Assembly: GCF_000620505.1 (NCBI RefSeq)
Contig: NZ_JIBC01000005.1
Coordinates: 496,001 to 560,000, forward strand
DNA from: Sulfitobacter sp. 20_GPM-1509m
Lineage (GTDB): Bacteria; Pseudomonadota; Alphaproteobacteria; Rhodobacterales; Rhodobacteraceae
Length of the DNA stretch: 64,000 bases
Direction of reading: 5' to 3'
The notes under the pieces were generated by a model that saw only the letters and a program-made list of their open reading frames with translations, was not told the DNA's origin and did not search any database. The position numbers and the translations under genes were made by a program. Shown one piece after another: positions 8,853 to 19,261 of the stretch. Every line of letters begins with the position of its first letter. The first letter of the stretch is position 1.

Positions 8853-9341
8853 TCAGTTGTTTCCGGTTTGCAGGATGGTCTTGACCCGGCCCGACATGCG
8901 GGCGGTGCCGTTGCGCAGGTTCACGAACATCTTTTCCGCTGTCAGCGCGCTGTTGCCTTGAGTCAGCAACACATTGCCCGACATTTCAATCTCGCCCGAA
9001 TCAATGCTGTAATCGGCGCGCTCGGCTTCGGCGGCATCTTGGCCGGTGACCAGCGTCACGCCGCCCGTCGCTTCAAGCTTGGCGATGCCTGCGTTCTGGG
9101 ATTTGTAGGTGACCAGAACCCGCGCCGCTGTCAGGCGCATCTCGCCCTGGCCAATCATCACATTGCCAGTGAAAACCGCAGTGCCCGAGGATTGATCGAC
9201 CGCAAGATTGTCCGCTGTCACCTCGACCGGCAGCGAGGTGTCCTGGGTGATGGCACCAAAAGTAACGTTCGTGCCTTGTGCCAGAACAGGCGCGGCGCAG
9301 CACAGCAACAGGGCGGTGGTCAAGACACGGAATGCGTTCAC
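8853..9341 (-). CDS. lptA: LPS transport periplasmic protein LptA
   Basis: A 162-aa exported protein. The signal peptide is the first 22 residues or so, ending 'LLLCCAAPVLAQG'. The body has the OstA/LptA-like repeat pattern with 'PVEVTADNLAVDQSSGTAVF' and 'GNVMIGQGEMRLTAARVLV'. LptA forms the periplasmic bridge that carries LPS to LptDE. It sits between lptC (6-base gap) and lptB (3-base gap). Identification rests on motif and synteny. Confidence 0.92.
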   Translation of the reverse strand: MNAFRVLTTALLLCCAAPVLAQGTNVTFGAITQDTSLPVEVTADNLAVDQSSGTAVFTGNVMIGQGEMRLTAARVLVTYKSQNAGIAKLEATGGVTLVTGQDAAEAERADYSIDSGEIEMSGNVLLTQGNSALTAEKMFVNLRNGTARMSGRVKTILQTGNN

Positions 9342-9347
9342 GATAGT

Positions 9348-9944
9348 TTACTCATCTGTTTGTTTGGGATCGTATACCAGCTTCACGCCGTTTGTGAAAA
9401 CCAATTGGGACGGGCCACCGCCGCGGCTGCCGGACATGATCATCTGTCCCGCCGTCAGGTCACCAAAGCCGCTTTGCGCCTGCACCTCTCCCGGCGAGGT
9501 CAGCGTTGCGGTTTCCAGATTGGCCATCAGCACGTCCGAGGCAATCTTGAACCCGGTCGAGGTGGTGATGACCACATTGCCGGACAGGTCCATCTTGGAT
9601 GCAGCCAGGTTCAACCGCGCGACATCGGCCACCAGGTCTATTCGGGTGCCATCGACCATATCCACTTTGGCGGTGACGTCGGTGGCCTCGTTGCGGTTGT
9701 CGGTGCTGGTGGTCAGCTTGGCTGCGGAAAACGACAGGCTGTCGCCCCCCTCGGTCGCGCCCGAGAAGAACGGGCCGGTGATTTGCTGTTGTTCCATCCG
9801 GTCGCGCACGTCTTCGTCGGCAAAGGGGATGGTGCTGACCGGATCGACGGTGCGCGACAGCAAAAACAGCGTCGACAGCAGGGCCAGGGCGATCAGGGGC
9901 AACAGCACCTTGAGCGTGGCGACCAGTTTTGAATACCAGTCCAT
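9348..9944 (-). CDS. lptC: LPS export protein LptC
   Basis: A 198-aa protein with one N-terminal membrane segment, 'LLPLIALALLSTLFLLS' (about residues 14-30), followed by a periplasmic LptC-like beta domain. LptC anchors the Lpt bridge to LptBFG. Sequence alone is weakly conserved in this family, but topology, length and position immediately before lptA support it. It begins 9 bases after the kdsD stop, so lipid A/Kdo supply and LPS transport are transcriptionally linked. Confidence 0.9.
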   Translation of the reverse strand: MDWYSKLVATLKVLLPLIALALLSTLFLLSRTVDPVSTIPFADEDVRDRMEQQQITGPFFSGATEGGDSLSFSAAKLTTSTDNRNEATDVTAKVDMVDGTRIDLVADVARLNLAASKMDLSGNVVITTSTGFKIASDVLMANLETATLTSPGEVQAQSGFGDLTAGQMIMSGSRGGGPSQLVFTNGVKLVYDPKQTDE

Positions 9945-9953
9945 CGCCCCGCC

Positions 9954-10922
9954 TTAACCCAGACCAACGCGCAGGCAGTCGTGGATGTGCAGCAGGCCCA
10001 GCGGTGTCGGCGCCGCCTTTTGATCGGTGACGAACAGGCATGTGATCTTGCGGGTGTTCATCACGCCCACGGCCTGCTCGGCCAGCGCATCGGGGCCGAT
10101 GGTGGTGGGCGCGGCCGTCATCACGTCGCGGGCGGTCAGCGACATCAAACCGTCCAGATGGCGGCGCAGGTCGCCGTCGGTGATGATCCCGACCAGCGCG
10201 CCGCTGGCATCTGTCACGCCAACCACGCCAAAGCTTTTCTGGCTGATTTCAATGAGTGCGTCGCCCATGCCCGTTTCTTCGGTCACCAACGGCAACGCGT
10301 CGCCGCTGTGCATCAGGTCGGCCACGCGGCTCAGCTGTGCGCCCAGTTTGCCGCCGGGGTGAAAGCCGCGGAAATCCTCGGCGGTAAAGGCGCGGTGCTC
10401 CATCAGCGCCACGGCCAGCGCGTCGCCCACGGCCAGCGTCATGGTGGTGGAGGAGGTCGGTACGATACCTGTGCCACAAGCCTCTTCGGCGCGCGGCAGG
10501 GTGACGATGATATCGCATTGCTTGCCCAGCGCGCTTTCGGGGCGGCTGGTGATGCCGATCAACGGAATGTCGAACCGGCGGGTATAGGCAATCAGGTCCG
10601 CCAGCTCGGGGGCTTCGCCCGAGTTCGAGATGGCGATGACCGCGTCGTGGCTGGTGACCATGCCCAGATCGCCGTGGCTGGCCTCGGCGGGGTGAACGAA
10701 TTGCGCCGGTGTGCCGGTGCTGGCCAGTGTCGCGGCGATCTTGTGGGCGATGTGGCCGGATTTGCCGATGCCGGTGACAATCACGCGGCCGGTGGTTTTC
10801 AGCAACTGGTCGACGGCGCGCGCGAAATTGGCGTCCAGCGCGTCGTGCAACTGGCTGAGCGCCTGCATTTCAATGGCGATGACACGGCGGCCCGTGTCGA
10901 CAAAGGGGGTATCGGTGGTCAT
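9954..10922 (-). CDS. kdsD: Arabinose-5-phosphate isomerase (KpsF/KdsD)
   Basis: A 322-aa isomerase that makes arabinose 5-phosphate from ribulose 5-phosphate, the first step toward Kdo. An N-terminal SIS domain carries 'GRVIVTGIGKSGHIAHKIAA' and 'AEASHGDLGMVTSHDAVIAI' plus 'ISNSGEAPELADLIAYTRR'. The C-terminal half has two CBS repeats, including 'LVGIITDGDLRRHLDGL'. The frame stays open further upstream, but the natural start is the ATG at 10922, which gives the family length and overlaps the rnd stop by 4 bases (ATGA). The context with lptCAB fits LPS biogenesis. Confidence 0.94.
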   Translation of the reverse strand: MTTDTPFVDTGRRVIAIEMQALSQLHDALDANFARAVDQLLKTTGRVIVTGIGKSGHIAHKIAATLASTGTPAQFVHPAEASHGDLGMVTSHDAVIAISNSGEAPELADLIAYTRRFDIPLIGITSRPESALGKQCDIIVTLPRAEEACGTGIVPTSSTTMTLAVGDALAVALMEHRAFTAEDFRGFHPGGKLGAQLSRVADLMHSGDALPLVTEETGMGDALIEISQKSFGVVGVTDASGALVGIITDGDLRRHLDGLMSLTARDVMTAAPTTIGPDALAEQAVGVMNTRKITCLFVTDQKAAPTPLGLLHIHDCLRVGLG

Positions 10923-11533
10923 AGGTGCGCAAAAATGTCCGTGTCGGGCCAGCCTGCAAGGTCCAGTTTGGCGCGTGTTGGAAGAAAGTCGAAACAGGCC
11001 TGTGCGATGTCCATCCGGTCCTCGCGCAGCAGGCGCTTGTTCAACGCCTCGCGCAGCCGGTGCAGATACAGCACGTCCGACGCGGCGTAATCCAGTTGCG
11101 CGTCGGTCAGCTTGGCCGCACCCCAATCGCTGCTTTGCTGATGTTTCGAGATGTCGACGCCCAGCAGCTCCTGAGCCAGGTTTTTCAGCCCGTGCCGGTC
11201 GGTATAGGTGCGCACCAGCTTGCTGGCGATCTTGGTGCAATAGACCGGGGCGGTGACCGCGCCAAAGGTGTTCAGCATGGCGGCGATGTCGAAACGTCCG
11301 AAATGGAACAGCTTCAGAACCTCGGGATCTTCCAGCAGGGCGCACAGGTTGGGTGCCGCGGTCTGGCCCTTCATGACTTGCACCATATGGGCGTTGCCGT
11401 CGCCACCCGACAGCTGCACCACGCACAGCCGGTCACGATGCGGGTTCAGGCCCATCGTCTCGCAATCAATCGCGACGACAGGGCCAAGGTCAAGATCGTC
11501 GGGCAGATCGGAGGTGTACAGATGATTTGTCAT
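10919..11533 (-). CDS. rnd: Ribonuclease D, short form
   Basis: A 204-aa 3'-5' exoribonuclease of the DEDD class. Exo I is 'VAIDCETMGLNPH', exo II is 'FHFGRFDIAAML' and exo III is 'LDYAASDVLYLHRLREAL', so all four acidic residues are present. E. coli RNase D is about 375 aa and has HRDC domains; this protein has only the nuclease domain, as is usual for the short alphaproteobacterial form. I use the ATG at 11533 ('MTNHLYTSDLP'); an upstream ATG at 11572 adds 13 residues of little conservation value. The kdsD start overlaps its stop. Confidence 0.92.
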   Translation of the reverse strand: MTNHLYTSDLPDDLDLGPVVAIDCETMGLNPHRDRLCVVQLSGGDGNAHMVQVMKGQTAAPNLCALLEDPEVLKLFHFGRFDIAAMLNTFGAVTAPVYCTKIASKLVRTYTDRHGLKNLAQELLGVDISKHQQSSDWGAAKLTDAQLDYAASDVLYLHRLREALNKRLLREDRMDIAQACFDFLPTRAKLDLAGWPDTDIFAHL

Positions 11534-11605
11534 GTCAGTGCTATAGCGCGGCATTGCACGGCGGGAAAGCATATGCCGCGTATTTGCGCCAGTTTGCGCT
11601 GTGGC

Positions 11606-12382
11606 TTAATCGTGCAGGGCGCTCAGACCCGGCCGGGGCAGGCGGGCCAGCAGGCCGGTGACCAGCGCGCGGCAGTCGTGCCCGCGCCATGCGTCAGAAT
11701 AAACCTCGGGTGGCAGGTCGGGGTGTTTCAGCACCAGCCGCCGCCAGCCATGCACGATCAGCGACCGCAGCACGCCGATCTGGACGGGGCTCAGCGCGGT
11801 GGCGTCCAGTTTCAGCGCATCCAGTGCCGCCAGTCGTTCGTATAGGGCTGCGTAATCCTGGCTCAGGTCCTTGGGCTCGAACTGCGCGCCCAGCCAGCGG
11901 GGTGCAGTGGTGGCGGGCAGGGCCAGCGTGCCGGCCGGAGGGGTCGCGGTGTCCGCGCCGATGTACAGACGCGGCGCCAGCGGGGCAAAGCCCTGCGCTT
12001 CCATGTGTTCGCGGGATTCCGATGTGGCGGTTTCCAGAAGCACCAGTTGCCAGCCTTGGGCGGCCTCGGCGGGAGTGCTGTAGATGCGCGCGCTGGCGGC
12101 AAGGCTGAGCTTGCGGCCCGTTCGGGTCAGGCTGTGGTGGCTGGTGCGCCCCGATTTGGTCGAGGTGATCCAGTCATCGTTGCGCAACCGGTGCAGGGCG
12201 ACGCGGGTCGCCTCGGGTTTGATCTGTGCCTCGGCCATCAACGCAGTCAGCACGGGGCCGTCAATGCCTTCGCCCTCGTGGCGGGCCAGATCGCCGAACA
12301 CGCTGACCAGCACGGACCACACCCGCTGTGTTGCGGTTGCGGTCAGGATGTTCAGCGCGTCGCTGTAGGGATCAGAAGGCAT
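11606..12382 (-). CDS. paaX: PaaX family transcriptional regulator of phenylacetate catabolism
   Basis: A 258-aa regulator. The N-terminal winged helix (about 15-85) contains 'KPEATRVALHRLRNDDWITS' and is followed by 'HHSLTRTGRKLSLAASARIY', the usual PaaX pattern. The C-terminal PaaX domain extends to the end. Family members repress paa genes and are released by phenylacetyl-CoA. The start overlaps the paaZ stop by 11 bases, so it is translated from the same mRNA as the enzymes, giving likely autogenous control. No PaaX operator was recognised by eye upstream of the thiolase. Confidence 0.9.
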   Translation of the reverse strand: MPSDPYSDALNILTATATQRVWSVLVSVFGDLARHEGEGIDGPVLTALMAEAQIKPEATRVALHRLRNDDWITSTKSGRTSHHSLTRTGRKLSLAASARIYSTPAEAAQGWQLVLLETATSESREHMEAQGFAPLAPRLYIGADTATPPAGTLALPATTAPRWLGAQFEPKDLSQDYAALYERLAALDALKLDATALSPVQIGVLRSLIVHGWRRLVLKHPDLPPEVYSDAWRGHDCRALVTGLLARLPRPGLSALHD

Positions 12383-14387
12383 TCATCGTCAGCAATTCGT
12401 ATTCGGCCACTTGTTCGTCATCCTGATTGGTCAGGGTCACGTGCCAGCGTACCTCGCCGTATTCCTCATTGCGAGGGGTTTTGACCTTGACCGACAAGCG
12501 TACCTTGATGCTGTCGCCGGCCTGTACGGGTTTCATGAACCGCAGATTGTCCAGACCGGTGTTGGCCAGAACGGGGCCGGGGTCGGGTTGCACGAACAGC
12601 CCTGCCGCAAAGCTCAGCAGCAGATAGCCGTGTGCCACGCGACCGGGGAAGAACGGGTTCGCCTTGGCCGCCGCGTCGTCCATGTGGGCATAGAACGTAT
12701 CGCCGGTGAAATGCGCAAAGGTTTCGATGTCGTCCAGCGTGATTTCGCGCGACGGCGAATTGAACGTGTCGCCCAGTTCCAGATCGCCATAGACGCGCGT
12801 GAAGGGATGCGGCTTGTCTGCCTGTTCAGTGGCACCCGGCACCCAGCGGTTGCCGATTGCGGTCAGGATGTCGGGACTGCCCTGAATGGCGGTGCGTTGC
12901 ATATAGTGCATGACCGCACGGCTGCCGCCCAGTTCCTCGCCGCCGCCCGCGCGACCCGGTCCGCCGTGAACCATATGCGGCAGGGGCGCACCGTGGCCTG
13001 TGGCCTCGGCCATGCTGTCGCGGTTGTTGAAATAGATCCGCCCGTGAAAGGCACCTGCGCCCATCGCCACGGCGCGGGCCACGTCGCCGTCGTGGGTGAT
13101 GACGGATGCCACAAGCGAGCCCTGGCCACGGTTCAGCAGCGCAATCGCGTGGTCCAGGTCGCGGTAGCCCATGACGGTGGACACGGGGCCGAACGCCTCG
13201 GTGTCGTGCACGCGGGTGGCGGTGTCGGGGTCGGCGCAGTGGAACAGCATCGGCGGCACGAACGCGCCCTTGCTGCCCGACATGGAAAAATCGTCAGGGT
13301 CGCCGAACACACGGGTCGCTTCGGCACCGATGGCGGCAGCTTTCTCCAGCACGTCACGCTTTTGCGCGCCGGACACCAGCGCCCCCATGCCGGTCGCCGC
13401 GTCGCGCGGATCACCGATAGTGACCTTGGCCAATCGGGCCGAGATCGCCTCGATCACTGCTTGTTCGTGGGCTTGCGGGACCATGATGCGGCGGATGGCG
13501 GTGCATTTCTGGCCCGCCTTGGCGGTCATCTCGCGTTGGACTTCCTTGACGAACAGGTCGAACTCGGGCGTGCCGGGCACTGCGTCGGGCCCAAGAACGG
13601 ATGCGTTCAGGCTGTCCTGTTCGGCGGTAAAGCGCACGCTGTTGGACAGGATGTTGGCATTGCCGCGCAGTTTCAGCGCCGTGTCGGCGGAGCCTGTGAA
13701 CGTCACCACGTCCTGACAATCCACATGGTCCAGCATGTCGCCCAACCCGCCCGACACCAGTTGCAGCGCGCCCGCAGGCAGCAGACCGCTGTCCAGCATC
13801 AGGCGCACGCAGGCCTCGGTGACATAACAGGTGGCGGTGGCGGGTTTGATGATCGCGGGCAGGCCGGCCAGCAGGGTCGGGGCCAGCTTTTCCAACATGC
13901 CCCAGACGGGGAAGTTGAACGCGTTGATGTGCACCGCGACGCCTTGCAGCGGGGTGCAGATGTGTTGGCCCATAAAGGCACCCGCACGGCCCAACTGTTC
14001 GGGCACACCGTCCAGATAAACATGCGCATCGGGCAGATCGCGCCGCCCTTTTGATGCATAGACCAGCATCGTGCCAATGCCGCCGTCCACGTCGATCTGA
14101 TGGTCGGACTTTGTTGCGCCAGTGTCATAGCTCAGATCATAAAGCGCGGTCCGGTGTTCGCGCAGATACAGTGCCAGCGCCTTGAGCATTTTGGCGCGGT
14201 CGTGGAACGTCATCGCGCGCAAGGCGGGGCCACCCACGTCGCGGCCATAGGCCAGCATCGCCTGCACATCCAGCGCATCGTTGCCCGCGTCTGCGATCAC
14301 GTCGCCGGTGATGGCCGAGGCAATGGACCGCGCACCGGCCCCCGGTGCGATCCACTGACCGGCGGCAAAAGAATGAACATGTTGCAT
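12372..14387 (-). CDS. paaZ: Bifunctional oxepin-CoA hydrolase / 3-oxo-5,6-dehydrosuberyl-CoA semialdehyde dehydrogenase
   Basis: A 671-aa fusion that opens the oxepin-CoA ring and oxidises the aldehyde product. The N-terminal aldehyde dehydrogenase domain (about 1-520) shows the general-base region 'VRFTAEQDSLNASVLGPDA' and the nucleophilic cysteine in 'MTAKAGQKCTAIRRIMVP'. The C-terminal MaoC-like hotdog domain (about 535-671) shows 'GDTFYAHMDDAAA' and 'NPFFPGRVAHGYLLLSFAAG', with the hydratase Asp and His. Length matches E. coli PaaZ. It follows paaE by 12 bases. Confidence 0.95.
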   Translation of the reverse strand: MQHVHSFAAGQWIAPGAGARSIASAITGDVIADAGNDALDVQAMLAYGRDVGGPALRAMTFHDRAKMLKALALYLREHRTALYDLSYDTGATKSDHQIDVDGGIGTMLVYASKGRRDLPDAHVYLDGVPEQLGRAGAFMGQHICTPLQGVAVHINAFNFPVWGMLEKLAPTLLAGLPAIIKPATATCYVTEACVRLMLDSGLLPAGALQLVSGGLGDMLDHVDCQDVVTFTGSADTALKLRGNANILSNSVRFTAEQDSLNASVLGPDAVPGTPEFDLFVKEVQREMTAKAGQKCTAIRRIMVPQAHEQAVIEAISARLAKVTIGDPRDAATGMGALVSGAQKRDVLEKAAAIGAEATRVFGDPDDFSMSGSKGAFVPPMLFHCADPDTATRVHDTEAFGPVSTVMGYRDLDHAIALLNRGQGSLVASVITHDGDVARAVAMGAGAFHGRIYFNNRDSMAEATGHGAPLPHMVHGGPGRAGGGEELGGSRAVMHYMQRTAIQGSPDILTAIGNRWVPGATEQADKPHPFTRVYGDLELGDTFNSPSREITLDDIETFAHFTGDTFYAHMDDAAAKANPFFPGRVAHGYLLLSFAAGLFVQPDPGPVLANTGLDNLRFMKPVQAGDSIKVRLSVKVKTPRNEEYGEVRWHVTLTNQDDEQVAEYELLTMNAF

Positions 14388-14399
14388 GGGAAACCCCTG

Positions 14400-15464
14400 T
14401 TAGTGCTGGTCGTAGTCCACAACCAATGTATCGCTGAGCGCATAGCACTGGCAGGTCAGGACAAAGCCTGCCTCGACCTCGTAGTCTTCCAGCGCGTGGT
14501 TGGTCAGCATTTCATATTCGCCTTCGGTCACCTTGGCCTTGCAGGTCGAACATACGCCCGCCTTGCACGAAAACGGCGCATCCAGATCGTTGGCCAGCGC
14601 CGTTTCCAGCACCGATTGATCCTTGGGCATCTCGAACTGGTGGCCGGTGCCGTCGATGATCACTGTGGTCTTGGTGCCTGCCTGACCCTTGGCGCGTTCC
14701 TTGATTTCCTGCTTGGCTAGCTGGCCCTTCTGGCTTTCGCTGAACAGTTCGAACTTGATCTGCCCATCGGCCAGCCCGTGCGATTTCAGCGCGTCGGCAA
14801 TGGCCAGCATCATCGGTTCGGGTCCGCAGATGAACGCGGTGTCGATGCTGCCGATGTCGATCCAGCTTTTGAACAGTGCGGCGCATTTGTCCTGATCGAC
14901 GCGGCCGGTGAACAGGTCGATGTCTTGGCCGGTTTCCAGAACGTGGATCAGGGTCAGACGACCCATGTAGCGGTTTTTCAGGTCTTCCAGTTCCTCGCGG
15001 AACATGATCGTGCCCACCGCGCGGTTGGCATAGATCAGGGTAAAGGTGCTGTCGGGTTCGCGGGTCATCACCGTGCGCAGGATCGACAGCACGGGGGTCA
15101 CGCCGGAGCCACCCGCAAAGCCAAGGTAGTTCTTCGCCTTGTCCGGTTCGATCGGGGTGTGAAAGCTGCCCGAGGGCGGCATGGCGTGCAGGGTGTCGCC
15201 GACCTTCAGTTCGGTGTTGGCAAAGGTCGAAAAGGCCCCGCCGTCCACACGCTTGATGCCCACTTGCAGCTTGCCATCGTCCAGACCGGCGCAGATCGAA
15301 TAGTTGCGGCGCAGCTCGGTGCCGTCGAAATCCTGTTTGAACGTCAGGTACTGCCCTTGGGTAAAGGCAAAGGCGTCGGGGTCCTGTGGTTGCAGGGTCA
15401 GCACCACCGCGTCACGGATTGTGTGATGAATATCGGTGACAGTCAGGGGAAGGAATTGCGCCAT
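14400..15464 (-). CDS. paaE: 1,2-phenylacetyl-CoA epoxidase reductase subunit
   Basis: A 354-aa electron-transfer subunit. A ferredoxin-NADP reductase-like FAD/NAD(P) module comes first: 'ELRRNYSICAG' for FAD, 'GFAGGSGVTPVLSILR' for pyridine nucleotide and 'AFICGPEPMMLAI'. A plant-type 2Fe-2S ferredoxin domain is at the C terminus with 'SCKAGVCSTCKAKVTEGEYE' and 'VLTCQCYAL', giving the four cysteine ligands. It passes electrons from NADPH to the PaaAC di-iron epoxidase. It follows paaD by 9 bases. Confidence 0.95.
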   Translation of the reverse strand: MAQFLPLTVTDIHHTIRDAVVLTLQPQDPDAFAFTQGQYLTFKQDFDGTELRRNYSICAGLDDGKLQVGIKRVDGGAFSTFANTELKVGDTLHAMPPSGSFHTPIEPDKAKNYLGFAGGSGVTPVLSILRTVMTREPDSTFTLIYANRAVGTIMFREELEDLKNRYMGRLTLIHVLETGQDIDLFTGRVDQDKCAALFKSWIDIGSIDTAFICGPEPMMLAIADALKSHGLADGQIKFELFSESQKGQLAKQEIKERAKGQAGTKTTVIIDGTGHQFEMPKDQSVLETALANDLDAPFSCKAGVCSTCKAKVTEGEYEMLTNHALEDYEVEAGFVLTCQCYALSDTLVVDYDQH

Positions 15465-15473
15465 TGGGTCAGC

Positions 15474-15941
15474 CTAGATGCATTTGAAATAGTCGAAGGG
15501 TTCAAGACAGTCGGTGCAGCGCCATTGCGCCTTGCACGGGGTCGAGCCGAACTGGCTGATCCGCTCGACCGCCTGCGATTTGCAGTGCGGGCATTGCTGT
15601 GGGCCACCTGCGGGCTGGGGCGGCGCGATGCCGTAGTCTTCCAGCTTGGCGCGGCCTTTTTCTGACAGCCAGTCGGTGGTCCATGCGGGCGAAAGCTGGC
15701 GTTTCAGCTCAAGCTTTTCGATGCCGTGGCCGCGCAGGGCAGTTTCGATGTCCAGATTGATGATCGTCGTCGCGGGGCATCCCGAATAGGTGGGTGTGAC
15801 GGTGACGATCAGGGTGTCGTCCTGCCATGCCACATCGCGGATGATCCCCAGATCCACCAGTGAGATCACCGGAATCTCGGGGTCGGGGACGGCATCAAGC
15901 CAGTCCCAGACATCCGCGACAGAAGGGCGGACAGTTACCAT
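15474..15941 (-). CDS. paaD: 1,2-phenylacetyl-CoA epoxidase accessory protein PaaD
   Basis: A 155-aa protein. The N-terminal MIP18/SufT-like domain has 'VPDPEIPVISLVDLGIIRDV' and 'TPTYSGCPATTIINLDIE'. The C terminus holds a four-cysteine cluster, 'CPHCKSQAVERISQ' followed by 'CTDCLEPFDYFKCI', likely binding zinc or iron. PaaD is needed for epoxidase maturation, probably in metal-centre assembly. Its start overlaps the paaC stop by 7 bases. Confidence 0.93.
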   Translation of the reverse strand: MVTVRPSVADVWDWLDAVPDPEIPVISLVDLGIIRDVAWQDDTLIVTVTPTYSGCPATTIINLDIETALRGHGIEKLELKRQLSPAWTTDWLSEKGRAKLEDYGIAPPQPAGGPQQCPHCKSQAVERISQFGSTPCKAQWRCTDCLEPFDYFKCI

Positions 15942-16681
15942 TGCGCATCCGGGTAGGCGCGCGGCAGGAATTGCATCACCGCCAGCATGTGGCCCAGATG
16001 TTCTGTATGGCGCACGCCCGTCTTGCCGCCCTTGTGGGCAAAATCGCTGTCGGGGCGGGTCAGGGTTGCCTCGGCCAGAACGGCGTTGATGCGCGCATCG
16101 AACGCCTCGCGCAGCGGGGCGGGGTCACAAACGGCGCGGTCCACGTCGTCCGAGAGGAACATCTCCCCCACATAGGGCCACAGACGGTCCAGCGCGGCCT
16201 GCATACGGGTGTGGCTTTCTTCGGTGCCGTCGCCCAGTGCGATCACCGTGTCGGCAGAACGTTCGGCGTGATAGGTCACCTCTTTCAGCGACTTTTCCGC
16301 GATGGCAGAGATCTGTTCGTGCTCATGCCCCTTGAGCGCGCGCAGCATTTCGATGTGCCATGCGTCGAACAGGAACTGGCGCATCATCGTGTGGCCAAAG
16401 TCGCGGTTGGGCTGTTCGACCAACAGCAGGTTGCGAAAATCCATCACGTCGCGGCGATAGGCCAGCGCGTCGGCGTCACGGCCCGCGCCCTCAACCTCGG
16501 CTGCCAGACCCAGCCACAGTTGCGTCTGGCCGATCAGGTCAAGCGCCGTGTTGGCCAGGGCGATATCCTCTTCCAGCACGGGCGCGTGGCCGCACCATTC
16601 GGACATGCGGTGGCCCAAGACCAAAGCATTGTCGCCCATGCGACACAGCCATTCTAACAATTGCGCGTCGGTGGCCATCAC
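15935..16681 (-). CDS. paaC: 1,2-phenylacetyl-CoA epoxidase structural subunit
   Basis: A 248-aa ferritin-like helical protein, the non-catalytic partner of PaaA. It contains 'LGHRMSEWCGHAPVLEEDIA' and 'LFDAWHIEMLRALKGHEHEQ', typical of PaaC. The start is at 16681 (two successive Met codons) and overlaps the paaB stop by 4 bases (ATGA). It scaffolds PaaA for ring epoxidation of phenylacetyl-CoA in the cytoplasm. Confidence 0.94.
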   Translation of the reverse strand: MMATDAQLLEWLCRMGDNALVLGHRMSEWCGHAPVLEEDIALANTALDLIGQTQLWLGLAAEVEGAGRDADALAYRRDVMDFRNLLLVEQPNRDFGHTMMRQFLFDAWHIEMLRALKGHEHEQISAIAEKSLKEVTYHAERSADTVIALGDGTEESHTRMQAALDRLWPYVGEMFLSDDVDRAVCDPAPLREAFDARINAVLAEATLTRPDSDFAHKGGKTGVRHTEHLGHMLAVMQFLPRAYPDAQW

Positions 16682-17022
16682 ATGGTCCCCACTTCTTCGG
16701 GGATGTCGAAAAATGTCGGGTGACGGTACACTTTGTCATCCGCAGGATCGTACATGTGCCCCTTGTCGTCAGGCGACGATGCGGTGATCTTGCTGGCCTC
16801 GACGACCCATATGCTGACGCCTTCCTTGCGGCGGGTATAGACGTCGCGGGCGTTCTGCATGGCGCGTTCCGCGTCGGGCGCGTGCAGCGATCCGACGTGG
16901 CGGTGGCTCAGACCATGCTGACCACGGATAAAGATTTCAAACAGAGGCCATTCGGTGCGCCGAGGACCGCCGTGCGGGGCGGCTTCGGTGTTTTCGTAGG
17001 CACTGGATTCAGGGCTGCTCAT
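16678..17022 (-). CDS. paaB: 1,2-phenylacetyl-CoA epoxidase subunit PaaB
   Basis: A 114-aa small subunit. Conserved blocks are 'EWPLFEIFIRGQHGLSHRH', 'VGSLHAPDAERAMQNARDVY' and 'RRKEGVSIWVVEASKI'. The open frame runs further 5', but the ATG at 17022 starts 5 bases after the paaA stop and gives the family's usual length with an Asp/Pro/Ser-rich leader. PaaB bridges epoxidase dimers. It lies in the uninterrupted paaABCDEZX run. Confidence 0.94.
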   Translation of the reverse strand: MSSPESSAYENTEAAPHGGPRRTEWPLFEIFIRGQHGLSHRHVGSLHAPDAERAMQNARDVYTRRKEGVSIWVVEASKITASSPDDKGHMYDPADDKVYRHPTFFDIPEEVGTM

Positions 17023-17027
17023 TTCAA

Positions 17028-18020
17028 TCACTCCGCTGCAAGTTTGGCTGCGCGTTTCTTGTCGGCATGGGCCAGCATGGCCTCGCGGACCCAACGGCCC
17101 TCGTCCCACGCGCGGTTGCGGTCTTCCAGACGTTCGACCGAGCAGGGGCCATTGCCCTTGAGGACGTCAAAGAATTCGTCCCAATCGGGTTCGGAAAAGT
17201 CGTAGCCGCCCTTTTCCTCGTTCCACTTCAGATTTTCGTCGGGAATGGTCAGGCCCAGGTAATCGGCCTGCGGTGCGGTCAGGTCGACAAACTTCTGACG
17301 CAGCTCGTCGTTCGAGTTCATCTTGATCTTCCATGCCATCGACTGCGCCGAATGGACGCTTTCGGCATCGGACGGGCCGAACATCATCAGCGAGGGATAC
17401 CAGAAGCGGTTCAGCGCATCCTGTGCCATACGCTTCTGTTCGGGCGTGCCGCGGGCCATCTTCATCATGATGTCAAAGCCCTGGCGTTGGTGGAACGATT
17501 CCTCTTTGCAGATCCGCACCATCGCGCGGGCATAGGGCCCGTAGGACGTGCGTTGCAATGGCACCTGATTCATGATCGCGGCACCGTCGACCAGCCAGCC
17601 CACGGCACCCATGTCGGCCCATGTCAGGGTCGGATAGTTGAAGATCGACGAATACTTCATCTTGCCCGACAGCAGGTCGCGGGTCATCTGATCGCGGGTG
17701 ACGCCCAGCGTTTCCGCCGCACAATAGAGGTAGAGGCCGTGGCCGGCCTCATCCTGTACTTTTGCCAGCAGGATCGCCTTGCGCTCAAGCGTGGGCGCGC
17801 GGGTGATCCAGTTGCCCTCGGGCAGCTGACCGACGATTTCGGAGTGGGCGTGTTGCCCGATCTGGCGGACCAGCGTCTTGCGGTAGCCGTCCGGCATCCA
17901 GTCCTTCGGTTCGATCTTGCCGCCAGCATCAATACGCTCCTGAAAGGCGCGTTCCTGCGGGTCCATCTGGTCGAGGGAGCGAACACCCTCTCCTGTGGAT
18001 TTCACCATCTGTGCATACAT
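17028..18020 (-). CDS. paaA: 1,2-phenylacetyl-CoA epoxidase catalytic subunit
   Basis: A 330-aa di-iron monooxygenase subunit. Carboxylate and histidine ligands lie in helices with '[20 protein letters not shown]' and '[18 protein letters not shown]', the two E-x2-H type motifs expected of PaaA. It epoxidises the aromatic ring of phenylacetyl-CoA. It follows the thiolase by 38 bases and starts the tightly packed epoxidase genes. Confidence 0.96.
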   Translation of the reverse strand: MYAQMVKSTGEGVRSLDQMDPQERAFQERIDAGGKIEPKDWMPDGYRKTLVRQIGQHAHSEIVGQLPEGNWITRAPTLERKAILLAKVQDEAGHGLYLYCAAETLGVTRDQMTRDLLSGKMKYSSIFNYPTLTWADMGAVGWLVDGAAIMNQVPLQRTSYGPYARAMVRICKEESFHQRQGFDIMMKMARGTPEQKRMAQDALNRFWYPSLMMFGPSDAESVHSAQSMAWKIKMNSNDELRQKFVDLTAPQADYLGLTIPDENLKWNEEKGGYDFSEPDWDEFFDVLKGNGPCSVERLEDRNRAWDEGRWVREAMLAHADKKRAAKLAAE

Positions 18021-18058
18021 CGTTCAAACCTTTCGTCGGTCAGAAGGGCGGGGCGTTG

Positions 18059-19261
<1,203 letters not shown>

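Noticed and set aside
7908-9932. Long plus-strand frame over lptB, lptA and lptC (about 674 codons)
   Set aside because: The lpt genes on the minus strand have full motifs and tight spacing. The plus-strand product is low-complexity and His/Gln-rich.
12411-14054. Plus-strand frame of about 547 codons over paaZ
   Set aside because: Antisense to a clear PaaZ. No motif, typical reverse-frame composition.
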